DNA of 64,000 bases from Planctomycetales bacterium (lineage in GTDB: Bacteria; Planctomycetota; Planctomycetia; Planctomycetales; Planctomycetaceae), in assembly GCA_028285345.1 (NCBI GenBank), contig JANQPT010000038.1, forward strand, positions 124,001 through 188,000, in the 5' to 3' direction. The notes under the pieces were generated by a model, which had not been told where the DNA came from, searched no databases, and was given only the letters and a program-made list of their open reading frames with translations. A program made the position numbers and the translations under genes. Numbering within the stretch: the stretch's first letter is position 1; each line of letters opens with the position of its first letter. Below are positions 1 through 8,542 of the stretch, piece by piece.

Positions 1-209
1 TCCTGTTTGTCCCAGTGAACTTCCTGCACCATTTTATAACAGGTGCAGCAGTTCGTTTTGGCGGCACAATAGTCCCCACTGGGGGCACAGCAGGAGGCCG
101 GGCAGCAGGAGTAATTCGCTGCTCCACAGTATCCCGCTTCGGCTGTCGTTCCGTCGCACACGACCAATAAAAGCCCGGCAGCGACGGAGATCCAGAATGT
201 GTGTTTCAT
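1..209 (-). CDS. Cysteine-rich exported protein, N-terminal fragment (cut by window edge)
   Basis: The reading frame begins with ATG at 209 and stays open to the left edge, giving 69 codons. The first 25 residues look like a signal peptide: basic start (MKHTFW), a hydrophobic core AAGLLLVV, then a small-residue region ending TAEAG. The mature part is very rich in Cys, mostly as CC pairs (SCCPASCCAP, NCCTCYKM). This resembles the Cys-rich exported proteins common in planctomycetes and echoes the CCAP motifs of the protein at 37442-38722. The C-terminus is missing, so no family can be fixed. It is divergent from the amidohydrolase gene that starts at 469. Confidence 0.7.
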   Translation of the reverse strand, partial: MKHTFWISVAAGLLLVVCDGTTAEAGYCGAANYSCCPASCCAPSGDYCAAKTNCCTCYKMVQEVHWDKQ

Positions 210-468
210 CTCTCCGTATTCCCCTAAAGGTGTCAACACTTCGTACGTCTGCCAGTCAGACGTTGCCCGTTATCTCTTTATTCGTCATGCCTATTTTGTG
301 TGCTTGAGCCATGTTTCGCAGTTTGTGCTAATTTCGCCGTCTACTCATCAAGTGTTGCCGGTGCAGGCGATACTATCGTTAAACATTGCACCGAGCCGCT
401 TTGACAGATCGCAAACTGTTGGTGAGAATGACTTTTGGGACACAAATCAGACAGCGGGAGACCGATCG

Positions 469-1629
469 ATGGATTGCGATATCTTGATTCGCGGCGGCGA
501 GGTGATCGATCCGTCTCAAAACCTGCGCGGCGTGCGGGACATTGCCGTGCAAGATGGGAAGATCGCACGGGTTGGCGAACAGCTAGCGGACGTGACTGCA
601 AAACAAACTGTTGATGCGCGCGGGCTGTATGTTGTGCCGGGACTGATCGACCTGCACGTGCATGTCTACCACCGGCATATGCAGCTCGGTTTGGAGCCGG
701 ATTCGCTCTGTTCGGCAGGCGGCGTGACCACGATGCTCGACGCGGGGAGTGCCGGGAGCGACAACTTTGACGGATTTCGCCATCACATCATCGACCGCGC
801 CGAGACGCAGGTGTTCGCGCTGGTTAATCTCTGCTGCATTGGTTTGGTGGCCGCGGACAAGGGTGAGCTGTTGGACCGCCGCTATGCCGACGTCGCCGGT
901 GCTGTCCGCACGATTCGGGAGAATCCCGACGTCGCGGTTGGCATCAAGATTCGCGCGGGATCACACATTATCGGAACGGGCGAAACCGGCTGGGCCAACT
1001 TTCACGACGCGGTCGCCGCTGCGCGCGAAGCGGGTACGATGCTGATGGTGCACATCGGCAACAGCCCCATGAGGATTCCGGAAATGCTGGAGCACTTTCA
1101 GCCGGGCGATTGTTTGACACACTGCTTCAAAGGGGGGCTGGAGCGGATCTTGGATTCCGACGGCCGAGTCTGGTCTGAAGTCCGCGCCGCGGCCGAGCGG
1201 GGCGTGATCTTTGACGTCGGTCACGGGGCCGGCAGTTTTCAATGGGAGGTCGTGGAGGCGGCGTTGGAGCAAGGTTTCGAGCCGGGCACAATCAGCACCG
1301 ACCTGCACGTGCGCAATGTGCACGGCCCGGTCTACGACATGCCGACGACGATGTCGAAGTTTTTGATGCTGGGCGTTCCGCTGGAACGTGTGGTCGAAAT
1401 GTCGACGACGCGTCCCGCCGCCGCCTTGGGGCGCGAGAACGACCTCGGCACGCTGCGCGAGGGAACGACCGCCGATATCGCGGTGCTGGAAAAACGTGAC
1501 GGACCCTTCGTGTTCACCGACAGCTACCAGCAAACGCGCACGGGCAATGAACTGTTGGTCGCCGCGACGACGATCCGCCGCGGCGACCTTGTTCCCGGAG
1601 GTGGCGGGTTGAGAGTCGCGCGAGTGTGA
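469..1629 (+). CDS. Amidohydrolase/deacetylase family metallohydrolase (dihydroorotase-like)
   Basis: 386-residue TIM-barrel amidohydrolase. Visible features are the N-terminal beta-sandwich start (DILIRGGEVIDP), the metal motif H63-V-H65 in GLIDLHVHVYH, a candidate bridging lysine K160 (VGIKIRAG), H195 (MVHIGN), H218 (LTHCF) and the metal aspartate D278 in STDLH. This pattern matches the EF_0837/AHA_3915 type of amidohydrolase/deacetylase rather than true dihydroorotase. The substrate is unknown; hydrolysis of an N-acyl or cyclic amide is a family-based inference. The frame stays open upstream to 199, but the homologous part begins at ATG 469, which has GGAG at 456-459, so I chose that start. 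It stands alone, convergent with the RTX gene at 1652. Confidence 0.87.
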   Translation: MDCDILIRGGEVIDPSQNLRGVRDIAVQDGKIARVGEQLADVTAKQTVDARGLYVVPGLIDLHVHVYHRHMQLGLEPDSLCSAGGVTTMLDAGSAGSDNFDGFRHHIIDRAETQVFALVNLCCIGLVAADKGELLDRRYADVAGAVRTIRENPDVAVGIKIRAGSHIIGTGETGWANFHDAVAAAREAGTMLMVHIGNSPMRIPEMLEHFQPGDCLTHCFKGGLERILDSDGRVWSEVRAAAERGVIFDVGHGAGSFQWEVVEAALEQGFEPGTISTDLHVRNVHGPVYDMPTTMSKFLMLGVPLERVVEMSTTRPAAALGRENDLGTLREGTTADIAVLEKRDGPFVFTDSYQQTRTGNELLVAATTIRRGDLVPGGGGLRVARV

Positions 1630-1651
1630 CCGCGAATTGACTTGGCGAAAT

Positions 1652-2632
1652 CTATATCCTGAATCCCGTCAGCGGTCGCAGTGAGAACCAGTGGATTCGG
1701 CTTTCGAACCGATCATTACTATCGGTGATCATCCACTCTCGCTCTTGTTGGAGCCCATTTGTCAACGAGTTGTACACGAAGTGCTGCACAAAGCGGTCAG
1801 CTCCCGCTCCGCCGTTGAGATAGTCGGCGTGAAAATCAAATCCGCCGTCTAGCAGGTCGTCTCCCGCATTCCCGTACAGGAAATCCATTCCGCCGGGACC
1901 GCCGTCAGCTCCTCCATCGCCGTACAGCTCGTCGTTGTCATCTCCGCCCAGCAGCATGTCGTTGCCGTAGCTTCCTTCGAGCGTGTCGTTGCCGTCGTCG
2001 CCGAACAGAAAGTCGTTTTCGCGACCGCCGTTGATCTTGTCGTTGTCATAGGAACCATAGATCACATCAAATCCACGATTGCCGTACAACTCGTCGTCAC
2101 CGCGGCTGCCTTGAATGAGATCGTTTCCATTCCCGCCCAAGATTGTGTCAGATCCGTAGCCTCCCCAAAGAGTATCGTTGCCGTCGCCCCCTTGCAGCGA
2201 GGTCTTATACTTGGAGTTCGTATAGTTGTAGAAGACGTCGTTGCTATCGCCGCCATTGAAGCGAATCAGTTGCAGCGGGTTGAGCGTGTCGACGCCCGGC
2301 GTTGGGTTTGACGAATTGCGGATGTCGAACTCTTTCAGAACTGTCTGCACCTCATGCCGCTGTTGTTGTCCATTGACGCCGGTATACACGACCTGGCTCA
2401 CGGAAACGACAAGTTTCCAGTTGGGGTCGACGACCTGAGCGCCTTGGATAATTTGTGGCACACCTTGCGGAATGTAGTTCTTCGTTCCGATCCAGACTTT
2501 GACGATATCCTCGGAATCGGTCCCTTGGATATCCAGCACTCCGTTCTCGAACGTGACCGAAGCGGCCATTGCAATCCGTTCTTCTAACTTCTCAAACGCC
2601 AACCCCTGTTCAGTATCGTGATACGCGCGCAT
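1652..2632 (-). CDS. RTX-type calcium-binding repeat protein with EER..MA N-terminal tag
   Basis: 326 residues. Residues about 148-280 are an array of GGxGxDxLx nonapeptides (GGDGNDTLWGG, GGNGNDLIQG, GDDGNDTLEG, GNAGDDLLDGG), which fold as a calcium-binding beta-roll in the RTX/hemolysin-type family. There is no classical signal peptide. Instead residues 11-25 carry FEKLEERIAMAAS, resembling the LEPR-XLL-like N-terminal motif of large planctomycete surface proteins and closely matching the tag of the second RTX protein at 6286. Residues 26-130 are a beta-rich lead domain of unknown type. Likely exported or surface-located; function unknown. No toxin-activation or type I export genes lie nearby. 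Confidence 0.85.
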   Translation of the reverse strand: MRAYHDTEQGLAFEKLEERIAMAASVTFENGVLDIQGTDSEDIVKVWIGTKNYIPQGVPQIIQGAQVVDPNWKLVVSVSQVVYTGVNGQQQRHEVQTVLKEFDIRNSSNPTPGVDTLNPLQLIRFNGGDSNDVFYNYTNSKYKTSLQGGDGNDTLWGGYGSDTILGGNGNDLIQGSRGDDELYGNRGFDVIYGSYDNDKINGGRENDFLFGDDGNDTLEGSYGNDMLLGGDDNDELYGDGGADGGPGGMDFLYGNAGDDLLDGGFDFHADYLNGGAGADRFVQHFVYNSLTNGLQQEREWMITDSNDRFESRIHWFSLRPLTGFRI

Positions 2633-2976
2633 TTTAGCACCCTCCTCCTATTGAGAATCGATGCCGGTCAGTCCCCGTTTGGCAACGGCAGTGATCTGCC
2701 GCGTTCTCATACGCGCTGTTGCGAACTTGTGACAGCCGTCCGGTGGATTTCTAGAGTTTTTTGTCGTGATTTTTGTTGCGCCCGGACCGCGGTGTGCGTT
2801 GATCTGGCTGCAACTTCGCAGATGCGGTAAGAATTGGCTTGCAGAACGTGGCTAGCCAGAAACAATATACATGCGTGCACATTGGGGTTCGCTTTGAGCG
2901 ACGGCTCGAAGATCGATTAGACCGATGTGGAGCTGCACCATGATAGCCATCGCTGGAGACCGCAAACACGTCTCCA
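2633..2976. other. Intergenic, no gene recognised
   Basis: 344 bases between two leftward genes. Short frames are open on both strands, but none has a convincing ribosome-binding site, protein-like composition or recognisable motif. It probably carries the promoter of the RTX gene at 1652-2632. I cannot point to a clear -35/-10 pair. Confidence 0.5.
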
Positions 2977-3654
2977 TCAGTCTTCGTATGCAGCTGAATA
3001 GATGAAGCAGCTGCCCAGTAGGTTGAAGGCGCAAACGCAGACTGCCAATATGCTGAGTGCTTTCCGAGTTCGATTTCGTTGATTCTTGCATCGATCAATG
3101 TCGACGCTTGCGAGCAACATCACACCAAAAGTTAGAATCCATGCCGCAGTTGCGAAAACTGTTGCCCAATCCTCTGTGATCATCACCCACGTGACCACCG
3201 GCCGGCGGTGCATTTTGTCAACGCGAATACAGGAGGCGACAAACAATAACACGCTCGTAGCGAACGCCGACGTGGCGACTAGAGCAATCGCCTGGCCAAT
3301 TCGCTGTTTTTCCGATATCGCTTCGACGATATCTGGAGCGTGCGGTTTGGGTGGATGTATCCAGACAATCCGATCATCCAGAACATTGGGAAACAGCCTT
3401 TTCAGGGCGAATAGCAGAAGCACTGGGATTGCGCCCACCACCATGGCGAACACGGGGACAAAGGCGAACTGGGCGTAGGTCGACCAGCCATTGTCCGCGG
3501 CGAAGGGAGTGAACCACGCAAGTGATTGGGTGCCACCGCGGCCGATTTTGGCTGTAATGACCGCAGGCAATAGCAACGCGGTCATCCCACTGGGGATCGC
3601 GATGAGGAGAAACACTTCGGCAAGAGCAATCTTGAATCGTTTGCTTGCGACCAT
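2977..3654 (-). CDS. Hypothetical multipass membrane protein
   Basis: 225 residues from ATG at 3654. Five hydrophobic segments can be seen at about 8-33, 60-86, 118-142, 162-184 and 198-221, separated by a polar, proline-rich loop (IHPPKPHAPDIVEAISEKQR, 99-118). No catalytic motif or known family was recognised. It stands alone between the RTX gene and the phosphodiesterase gene, all on the minus strand, with long gaps that argue against a tight operon. An integral inner-membrane location is inferred from hydrophobicity only. Confidence 0.6.
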   Translation of the reverse strand: MVASKRFKIALAEVFLLIAIPSGMTALLLPAVITAKIGRGGTQSLAWFTPFAADNGWSTYAQFAFVPVFAMVVGAIPVLLLFALKRLFPNVLDDRIVWIHPPKPHAPDIVEAISEKQRIGQAIALVATSAFATSVLLFVASCIRVDKMHRRPVVTWVMITEDWATVFATAAWILTFGVMLLASVDIDRCKNQRNRTRKALSILAVCVCAFNLLGSCFIYSAAYED

Positions 3655-3824
3655 GATGTGACTCGCAAAATCGAAAAGCCGTTTATTTGAATCAGTGTAC
3701 TCTACGACTTCAACGTGACGTACGCCGCATGAATCACACGTGAATCGCGACGTAGGTCAGGCACGCTAACACGCATCGCAAACTGAATGGTTACCGCCAA
3801 GCAAATTCCACAAACGCCGGCCAT

Positions 3825-4319
3825 TTACTGCGCCACATCCCGCACCGGCAAGAATTGCACTTCGTCCGTATCCATATCCAACAGTGCCACCGTCGGTTCG
3901 CTGGTGCGGTACAGCGCGCCGGGGTTGATGCGGCGGGTGGGGCCGTCCTGCCAGTCGCGGGCGGCGTGGGAGTGGCCGCTGAGCAGGTAGTCCGGTTCCG
4001 CTTCCAACAGCGGCCGCAGATCCGCAGTGATATGACCGTGCACCACGGCGATCCGTTTGCCGCGATGCGTAAACTCCCCGCCCCACTCCAGACAGGTCGC
4101 CCCGCACTCGCTTGCCGCGCGATTGAGGTCGGCGGCGGAGTCGGCGTCATGGTTGCCGAAGACGAAGTAGAGCGGCAAGACCGCGCACGCCTCCACGATC
4201 GCCGGAGTTGCCAAATCTCCGCAATGCACGAGCATCTCCGCTCCGCGATCGCACAGTATCTCCACCGCCAATTGCGTACGCCGCAGGTGATTGTGCGTAT
4301 CGGAGAGGATGCCGATCAT
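3825..4319 (-). CDS. YfcE/MJ0936-type metallophosphoesterase
   Basis: 164 residues, the usual length for the small YfcE/MJ0936 phosphodiesterases. All metal-binding blocks of the calcineurin-like fold are present in order: D7-T-H9 (ILSDTHNH), G34-D35 (HCGD), G55-N56-H57-D58, H94-G-H96, and G115-H116-S117-H118. Members hydrolyse phosphodiester bonds in vitro with Mn2+ or similar metals; the physiological substrate is not established. A TTG-initiated extension to 4367 is possible, but homology begins exactly at ATG 4319 (MIGILSDTH). The gene is divergent from the GyrB-like gene at 4397, with 77 bases between them. Confidence 0.9.
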   Translation of the reverse strand: MIGILSDTHNHLRRTQLAVEILCDRGAEMLVHCGDLATPAIVEACAVLPLYFVFGNHDADSAADLNRAASECGATCLEWGGEFTHRGKRIAVVHGHITADLRPLLEAEPDYLLSGHSHAARDWQDGPTRRINPGALYRTSEPTVALLDMDTDEVQFLPVRDVAQ

Positions 4320-4396
4320 TGGTTGCGATCGATTTCGGTTCAGTTTACAAGAGGAGAGGAAGGCCAATTGGAAGAATTATCTCAGCTGGGCGCTAA

Positions 4397-4957
4397 ATGG
4401 GAAGCGGTGCTATGTCGAGGAATCGCGACAAAATCACCCCTATTGAGGGCGTGGCCGGCATCCGCAGCCGTCCGCAAGTGTTCTTGCCGGATCTCAATCA
4501 CCCTGAGGTGATCAACTATATGCTGCAGGAATGCCTCTGCATCCCGCTCGACAACGCCCTGAATGGCTGCGCCTCGGAAATCCGCATCCAGTTGAGCCGC
4601 GACCGCAGTATTTCACTATGGGACAACGGCCCCCCGCTGCCGCTTCAGGAAAACAGCAGCGAGCCGGCGATCCAGACGCTGTTGACGAAACTACATGCTT
4701 GCCGCGAGGCAAAACGTGCGCACCTCAAAGAGCTGTGCCGTGTGGGAATTGTCGTCGCCAACGCGTTCAGCGAGTGGTTTGTCGTCGAGAGTGCCATGGA
4801 CGCGATAATTTGGCGGCAGAGATACGAGCGGGGCGATCCGACGGGTCCGTTTGTTGCCGTAGGCATGGCAGAGGCGACCTGGGAACGGATGGCATTTCGA
4901 CCGGATGCGTCGTTTTTTGGAGAGGCGAGAGTTGATGTCTCTGCGTTTCGGCAATGA
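4397..4957 (+). CDS. Stand-alone degenerate GyrB/ParE-like ATPase-domain protein
   Basis: 186 residues resembling only the GHKL ATPase part of DNA gyrase B. Residues 17-57 (IEGVAGIRSRPQVFLPD...LDNALNG) parallel the GyrB start GLEAVRKRPGMYIGD...DEALAG. Residues 73-83 (SLWDNGPPLPL) parallel the VRDNGRGIPV motif with its ADP-binding Asp (D76). Residues 114-128 (CRVGIVVANAFSEWF) parallel the GVGASVVNALSEWLEV lid. The catalytic-type Glu is kept (E45), but the Mg-binding Asn region (VVDN in GyrB) reads CLCI and the glycine-rich lid lacks most glycines, so ATP hydrolysis is doubtful. No transducer, TOPRIM or tail domain follows. ATG 4412 is an alternative start. Confidence 0.7.
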   Translation: MGSGAMSRNRDKITPIEGVAGIRSRPQVFLPDLNHPEVINYMLQECLCIPLDNALNGCASEIRIQLSRDRSISLWDNGPPLPLQENSSEPAIQTLLTKLHACREAKRAHLKELCRVGIVVANAFSEWFVVESAMDAIIWRQRYERGDPTGPFVAVGMAEATWERMAFRPDASFFGEARVDVSAFRQ

Positions 4958-5050
4958 TTCGCGGATTAGCAATTTGTGCTGAACGACTGTACGGTCTTCC
5001 TCCAAGACGATTTCTCACGCGAAACCTCTGCGCTAACTTGAACTCGCCGC

Positions 5051-5755
5051 TCAATTTTCGCCCGCCGCGCCATTGTCTCCGTTGGGCGTGGTGCCTGCGG
5101 GGGCGATGCGGTGAGGGTCTTGTTTCCAGACGAAGTAGGAATAGGCGACCAGATAAATCGAAACCGCGACGATGGTCGACAGCAGCGCCGCCACATACCA
5201 TGACGGCTGCAGCAGGCCGAGTAGGGCAGTGAGCACGCCGATTGCGATGAACAGCCAGCCCGCTAGCCGGTGTGTTTTGACCCAGGCGGCCTTGCTGGAG
5301 AGAGTCCAGGGCGTGCGGACGCCGACGAACCAGTTGGGCCGGATTTTGCCCATCAGGTTGCCCAACACGACCAGAAGCGCACCGACGCCGAGCGACATCA
5401 ACATCGTCACGTTGAGCGGCACTCCAAAGGTCTGCAATAGCACAATCGTATACGTGCCTGCCAGTAGCAGCGTGATGGCATAACGAATGGTCGTGTACGA
5501 GCCGGCAAAGCGGCTGTAGTTGGGGTAGCCCGGATCGAGCCGGGGCAGCACGAGCATCAGCCCATAGATGGCCAGAGCGGTCAACGGCAGTCCCAGCAGG
5601 CCACCGAGTTTGCCGGCGTAGGCGTCGACCTCGCCGTGGATGTTCCAATGAATCGGGATGCGGTCGGGCGCTTGGGGCCAACAGATGGCGGCGGCGACAA
5701 ATAGCGCGCCCAGGATGATCAACAGCGGCAGTTCCGTGCGGAGGTCTGTCTTCAT
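5051..5755 (-). CDS. sdpI: SdpI family membrane protein (DUF1648 + SdpI domains)
   Basis: 234 residues, about six membrane segments. The N-terminal DUF1648 signature DRIPIHWNIHGEVDAYAGK lies at 31-49. The SdpI signature GNLMGKIRPNWFVGVRTPWT is at 132-151. In Bacillus subtilis SdpI gives immunity to the SdpC killing peptide and sequesters the repressor SdpR. The wider family is spread through bacteria that lack SdpC, and no sdpC-like gene is visible here. The start ATG overlaps the end of the repressor gene by 4 bases (ATGA, 5752-5755), so the two are translationally coupled. An immunity or envelope-stress role is inference from the family. Confidence 0.9.
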   Translation of the reverse strand: MKTDLRTELPLLIILGALFVAAAICWPQAPDRIPIHWNIHGEVDAYAGKLGGLLGLPLTALAIYGLMLVLPRLDPGYPNYSRFAGSYTTIRYAITLLLAGTYTIVLLQTFGVPLNVTMLMSLGVGALLVVLGNLMGKIRPNWFVGVRTPWTLSSKAAWVKTHRLAGWLFIAIGVLTALLGLLQPSWYVAALLSTIVAVSIYLVAYSYFVWKQDPHRIAPAGTTPNGDNGAAGEN

Positions 5756-6036
5756 TCTTTCTGCTCCCCCTTGCTCCGCCCGATCTGAAAGATGTCCATC
5801 ACAAATGCGGCGGCGTCCTCAAATGCTGAGACGTTGAGGCTGTAGACGATGGACGTTCCCCGGCGTTCGGAGACGATCAATTTCGCATGTTTGAGCACGT
5901 TGAAATGTCCCGAGAGCGTCGACTTGGCCAGCGGAAACCGCTCGGCGATTTCGCCGGCCGTAAGATCTCCCTGGCGTAGCATCTTGAGGATCTCGCGCCG
6001 CGTCGGGTCGCCGAGCGCCTGGAAAATCTCATTCAT
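5752..6036 (-). CDS. sdpR: ArsR/SdpR-family winged-helix autorepressor
   Basis: 94-residue ArsR-type regulator. The helix-turn-helix and wing run from NEIFQALGDPTRREILKML through AEIAERFPLAKSTLSGHFNVLKHAKLI to SERRGTSIVYSLN. The metal-binding Cys set of arsenic sensors is missing, which fits the SdpR branch. It forms a two-gene operon with sdpI (4-base overlap). A palindromic site at 6058-6087 lies immediately upstream and is the probable autoregulatory operator. GTG at 6039 directly precedes the chosen ATG 6036 and is 13 bases from an AGGAG, so it may be the real start; this changes one residue only. Confidence 0.9.
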   Translation of the reverse strand: MNEIFQALGDPTRREILKMLRQGDLTAGEIAERFPLAKSTLSGHFNVLKHAKLIVSERRGTSIVYSLNVSAFEDAAAFVMDIFQIGRSKGEQKE

Positions 6037-6057
6037 CACGGATGGATGCAGGCTCCT

Positions 6058-6087
6058 ATTTCGTTATTTCGCTAACTAACGAAATAA
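6058..6087. promoter_or_regulatory. Palindromic operator upstream of sdpR-sdpI
   Basis: Two nested inverted repeats are visible: ATTTCGTTA (6058-6066) with TAACGAAAT (6077-6085), and TTATTTCG (6064-6071) with CGAAATAA (6080-6087). The site is AT-rich, lies about 20-50 bases upstream of the sdpR start and has the size of ArsR-family operators. Binding by the adjacent repressor is an inference. Confidence 0.65.
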
Positions 6088-6285
6088 TATCCCGTTGGCA
6101 GGTCGAGGTCAAGTCGCGACTCCGCCGATCCTGAGAAATTGCCCGACCGGCGCCACATTTCCTCGGCCGGCGCGTTTCATATCTAATCCAGGCCGCCGGT
6201 CCGTTCCGCACACTGGACTGAGCAGCCGCTCCGGGCAAGCTCTGCAACAGCGATTACCAGATAACCTGCAAGAGATTTGACACAA

Positions 6286-7239
6286 ATGAATTCCAAACAC
6301 AACAAGACGCGAAAACTGACGGTCGAAACCGTTGAAGAGAGAAAGCTGATGGCCGGTTCGATCGAACTGACAGCTGACGGCACACTCTTCATTCAGGGCA
6401 GCTACCTTAACGATACGGCGTTGATCTACTACAGCGGCGATGATATCGGTGTGCAGCACAGCACGGTCAACCTGAGCACGAATGAATACACAAGCACGAT
6501 TGCGACGTTCGATGCGGATGCAGTCGCCCGGGTCGAGTTTTGGGGCGAGGAGGGCGCCGACAGTTTCCAGAATGCCACTCATCTCGAGTCGCTCGCGATA
6601 GGCGGAAGCGGCAATGACTATCTGCGTGGAGGACGCGCCAACGACAGCTTGTTCGGCGGAACAGGCAATGACCATCTGAACGGAGGACAGGGAGACGATA
6701 CGCTATCGGGGGGCTCCGGCAATGATCGGTTGAACGGATCGCTGGGCAACGACTTGATCTTCGGGAACAACTCCATTGATCCCTACCGCAGATACCGCGA
6801 CACGTCCACTGCTGACAATGACTATCTCGAAGGCGGCTGGGGCAACGATACGCTCTACGGCGGCGATTGGAATGACGTGTTGATCGGCGGGATGGGTCGC
6901 GATCAGTTGGACGGCGGGATCGGCGGCGACTATCTCGACGGCGGCATGGACAAGCAGGACGACGGCGACCGAGACACGCTGGCCGGCGGCAAAGGCTACG
7001 ATCACTTTGTCGACTATCAGCACTATGGATCGAACGGGTGGACGTCGAAAGATACGATTGTCGATTTCCGGCAGCGACGGCCAAGTACCAGCAGCAGCGC
7101 GCTTGCGGAGTTTCTCGCCAAACAGAATCCATGGCTGGACTTCTCGTACGATACCAAGACGCTGATTCGCGAGTACGCGATGGTCTACGGCAATACCGGC
7201 GTCTCCGGTGTTTCGTCGTTGCTGACCAAGCTGCGATGA
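6286..7239 (+). CDS. RTX-type calcium-binding repeat protein with EER..MA N-terminal tag
   Basis: 317 residues. RTX nonapeptides fill about 106-160 and 178-240 (GGSGNDYLRGG, GGTGNDHLNGG, GGQGDDTLSGG, GGWGNDTLYGG). The block is interrupted by a Tyr/Arg-rich insert at 162-176. The N-terminus VETVEERKLMAGS (13-25) is nearly the same as FEKLEERIAMAAS of the RTX protein at 1652, although the rest differs. This suggests a shared sorting or processing signal. The final 70 residues are not repetitive. Likely extracellular and calcium-dependent in folding; biological role unknown. ATG 6286 was preferred over TTG 6277; the ribosome-binding site is weak (AGAG). Confidence 0.85.
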   Translation: MNSKHNKTRKLTVETVEERKLMAGSIELTADGTLFIQGSYLNDTALIYYSGDDIGVQHSTVNLSTNEYTSTIATFDADAVARVEFWGEEGADSFQNATHLESLAIGGSGNDYLRGGRANDSLFGGTGNDHLNGGQGDDTLSGGSGNDRLNGSLGNDLIFGNNSIDPYRRYRDTSTADNDYLEGGWGNDTLYGGDWNDVLIGGMGRDQLDGGIGGDYLDGGMDKQDDGDRDTLAGGKGYDHFVDYQHYGSNGWTSKDTIVDFRQRRPSTSSSALAEFLAKQNPWLDFSYDTKTLIREYAMVYGNTGVSGVSSLLTKLR

Positions 7240-7338
7240 GTTCGTGATCCGTCTGGAACTGCGTCGGGAAATCGATGCGAGAATCCTATCGCTGGTTCAT
7301 CCCCGATGGCGCTGATTGCCATGGCGGATTGAGCCGGG

Positions 7339-8181
7339 TTACTCTGGCGCTGTTGCAGAGTCGGATCTGATGACAACGATCAGACCGATCAGGACTGCGA
7401 GTCCGGTGAAGGCACCTACCATTGGAACTCCCACGGCGCGGCCCAGCAATTCTCCGCCGCCGGAAAATACTCCGATCGTGACGGCGAATAGCCCGGTAAT
7501 GAAGGGTGAGCTGACCAGCACCAGAAACGGCCAGAAGAGTGCAGTGTGCGCGGCAGTCAACCGCGATCCGCGTTTCGCCGACAGGCAAGTCCACAGGCCG
7601 AACGCGCCCCAAATGAAGAGCAACTCCACAGCCAGGACCTCGCCGACGGTAGGCGCCAGCGCTCCCGCCATGGTTTGCAGTGCAAGTCCCGGCGCAAAAG
7701 ACGCGAGAATGACGAGGAGCGCCACAGCCGTTAGCCCCCACAGCACCTCGCTGCCGCGCACGCCCCACTCGAACTTCAGCGAAGCCCCGAGGCCGGCGGT
7801 CGACATCGCCGCCAGCCACAGTGTGATTACGATCATTCCAACTTGCGTGCCGATCGAAACCTGCCCAAACTGGGGATCACTTGTCACTCCCACCCCAAAG
7901 AAAATTGCAATCGCGCCTACGACGAGTGCCATACCGGCTTCGACAACATCAACTTGGATTGTAACTCGCTGAAGTACGACAATCAGACCTGTCCAAACAA
8001 AGCCGAACGCAGCAGAGCCGCCGATGAACCACAGCGCGAGCGGCTCATCCAACTCTTTACGCAAGGCTGCGAATCCGGTGCCACCCAACACTGCGGCGAC
8101 GAGGAACGGCAGCCACCAGGGGTAGGTCTCCTGTTCGTCGGAAATGTCATTCGCGTGCGAATTGTCAGGAACGATTTTCAT
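7339..8181 (-). CDS. Hypothetical multipass membrane protein
   Basis: 280 residues with about eight hydrophobic segments (roughly 22-40, 48-70, 80-100, 112-130, 145-165, 178-200, 212-238, 252-271) after a short polar cytoplasmic-type head (NSHANDISDEQETYPWW). No transporter or enzyme motif was recognised. TTG 8193 would add four residues; ATG 8181 is the better start. It is convergent with the RTX gene at 6286 and has no obvious partner gene. Confidence 0.6.
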   Translation of the reverse strand: MKIVPDNSHANDISDEQETYPWWLPFLVAAVLGGTGFAALRKELDEPLALWFIGGSAAFGFVWTGLIVVLQRVTIQVDVVEAGMALVVGAIAIFFGVGVTSDPQFGQVSIGTQVGMIVITLWLAAMSTAGLGASLKFEWGVRGSEVLWGLTAVALLVILASFAPGLALQTMAGALAPTVGEVLAVELLFIWGAFGLWTCLSAKRGSRLTAAHTALFWPFLVLVSSPFITGLFAVTIGVFSGGGELLGRAVGVPMVGAFTGLAVLIGLIVVIRSDSATAPE

Positions 8182-8542
8182 TTCTCGACCCAACGGATTG
8201 ATCAGTGAATGCAGTAGTTGGAAAAGCTATAAAGTTCCTAGTTCCTGTACGATTGTAGCAATGCGGAGGGTGCCTGCGGACGTTAGATTGGCAACGATTC
8301 ATGGTAATGGGCACTATACCGAATCGGAGATGGAACGATAATTTCACCCCCGGACATCTGAGATTCACTTTCACAATACCGGCTCAATCACACAACCGAC
8401 TCACCGCCATTCGATTTTGACCAAAATGACCTCGCCAGAGATCGGACCATAAAATACGATATGACCGGGATGGCAATTCGCTCTACGACGCTTATGAATC
8501 GCCCGTATAGACCCCTGTCTTCAAAAACGAGGAGAATGTCTC
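8182..8542. other. Intergenic between divergent genes, no gene recognised
   Basis: 361 bases between a leftward membrane-protein gene and a rightward exported-protein gene. It must hold promoters for both. I see no convincing promoter pair, conserved RNA structure or small gene in it. Confidence 0.5.

Noticed and set aside
199-468. 90-codon upstream extension of the amidohydrolase
   Set aside because: Homology starts exactly at ATG 469, which has a ribosome-binding site; the extension is not protein-like and would overlap the start of the divergent Cys-rich gene.
4767-5681. 304-codon leftward frame crossing the GyrB-like and sdpI genes
   Set aside because: It overlaps two supported genes in other frames, is Pro/Arg-rich and carries no domain.
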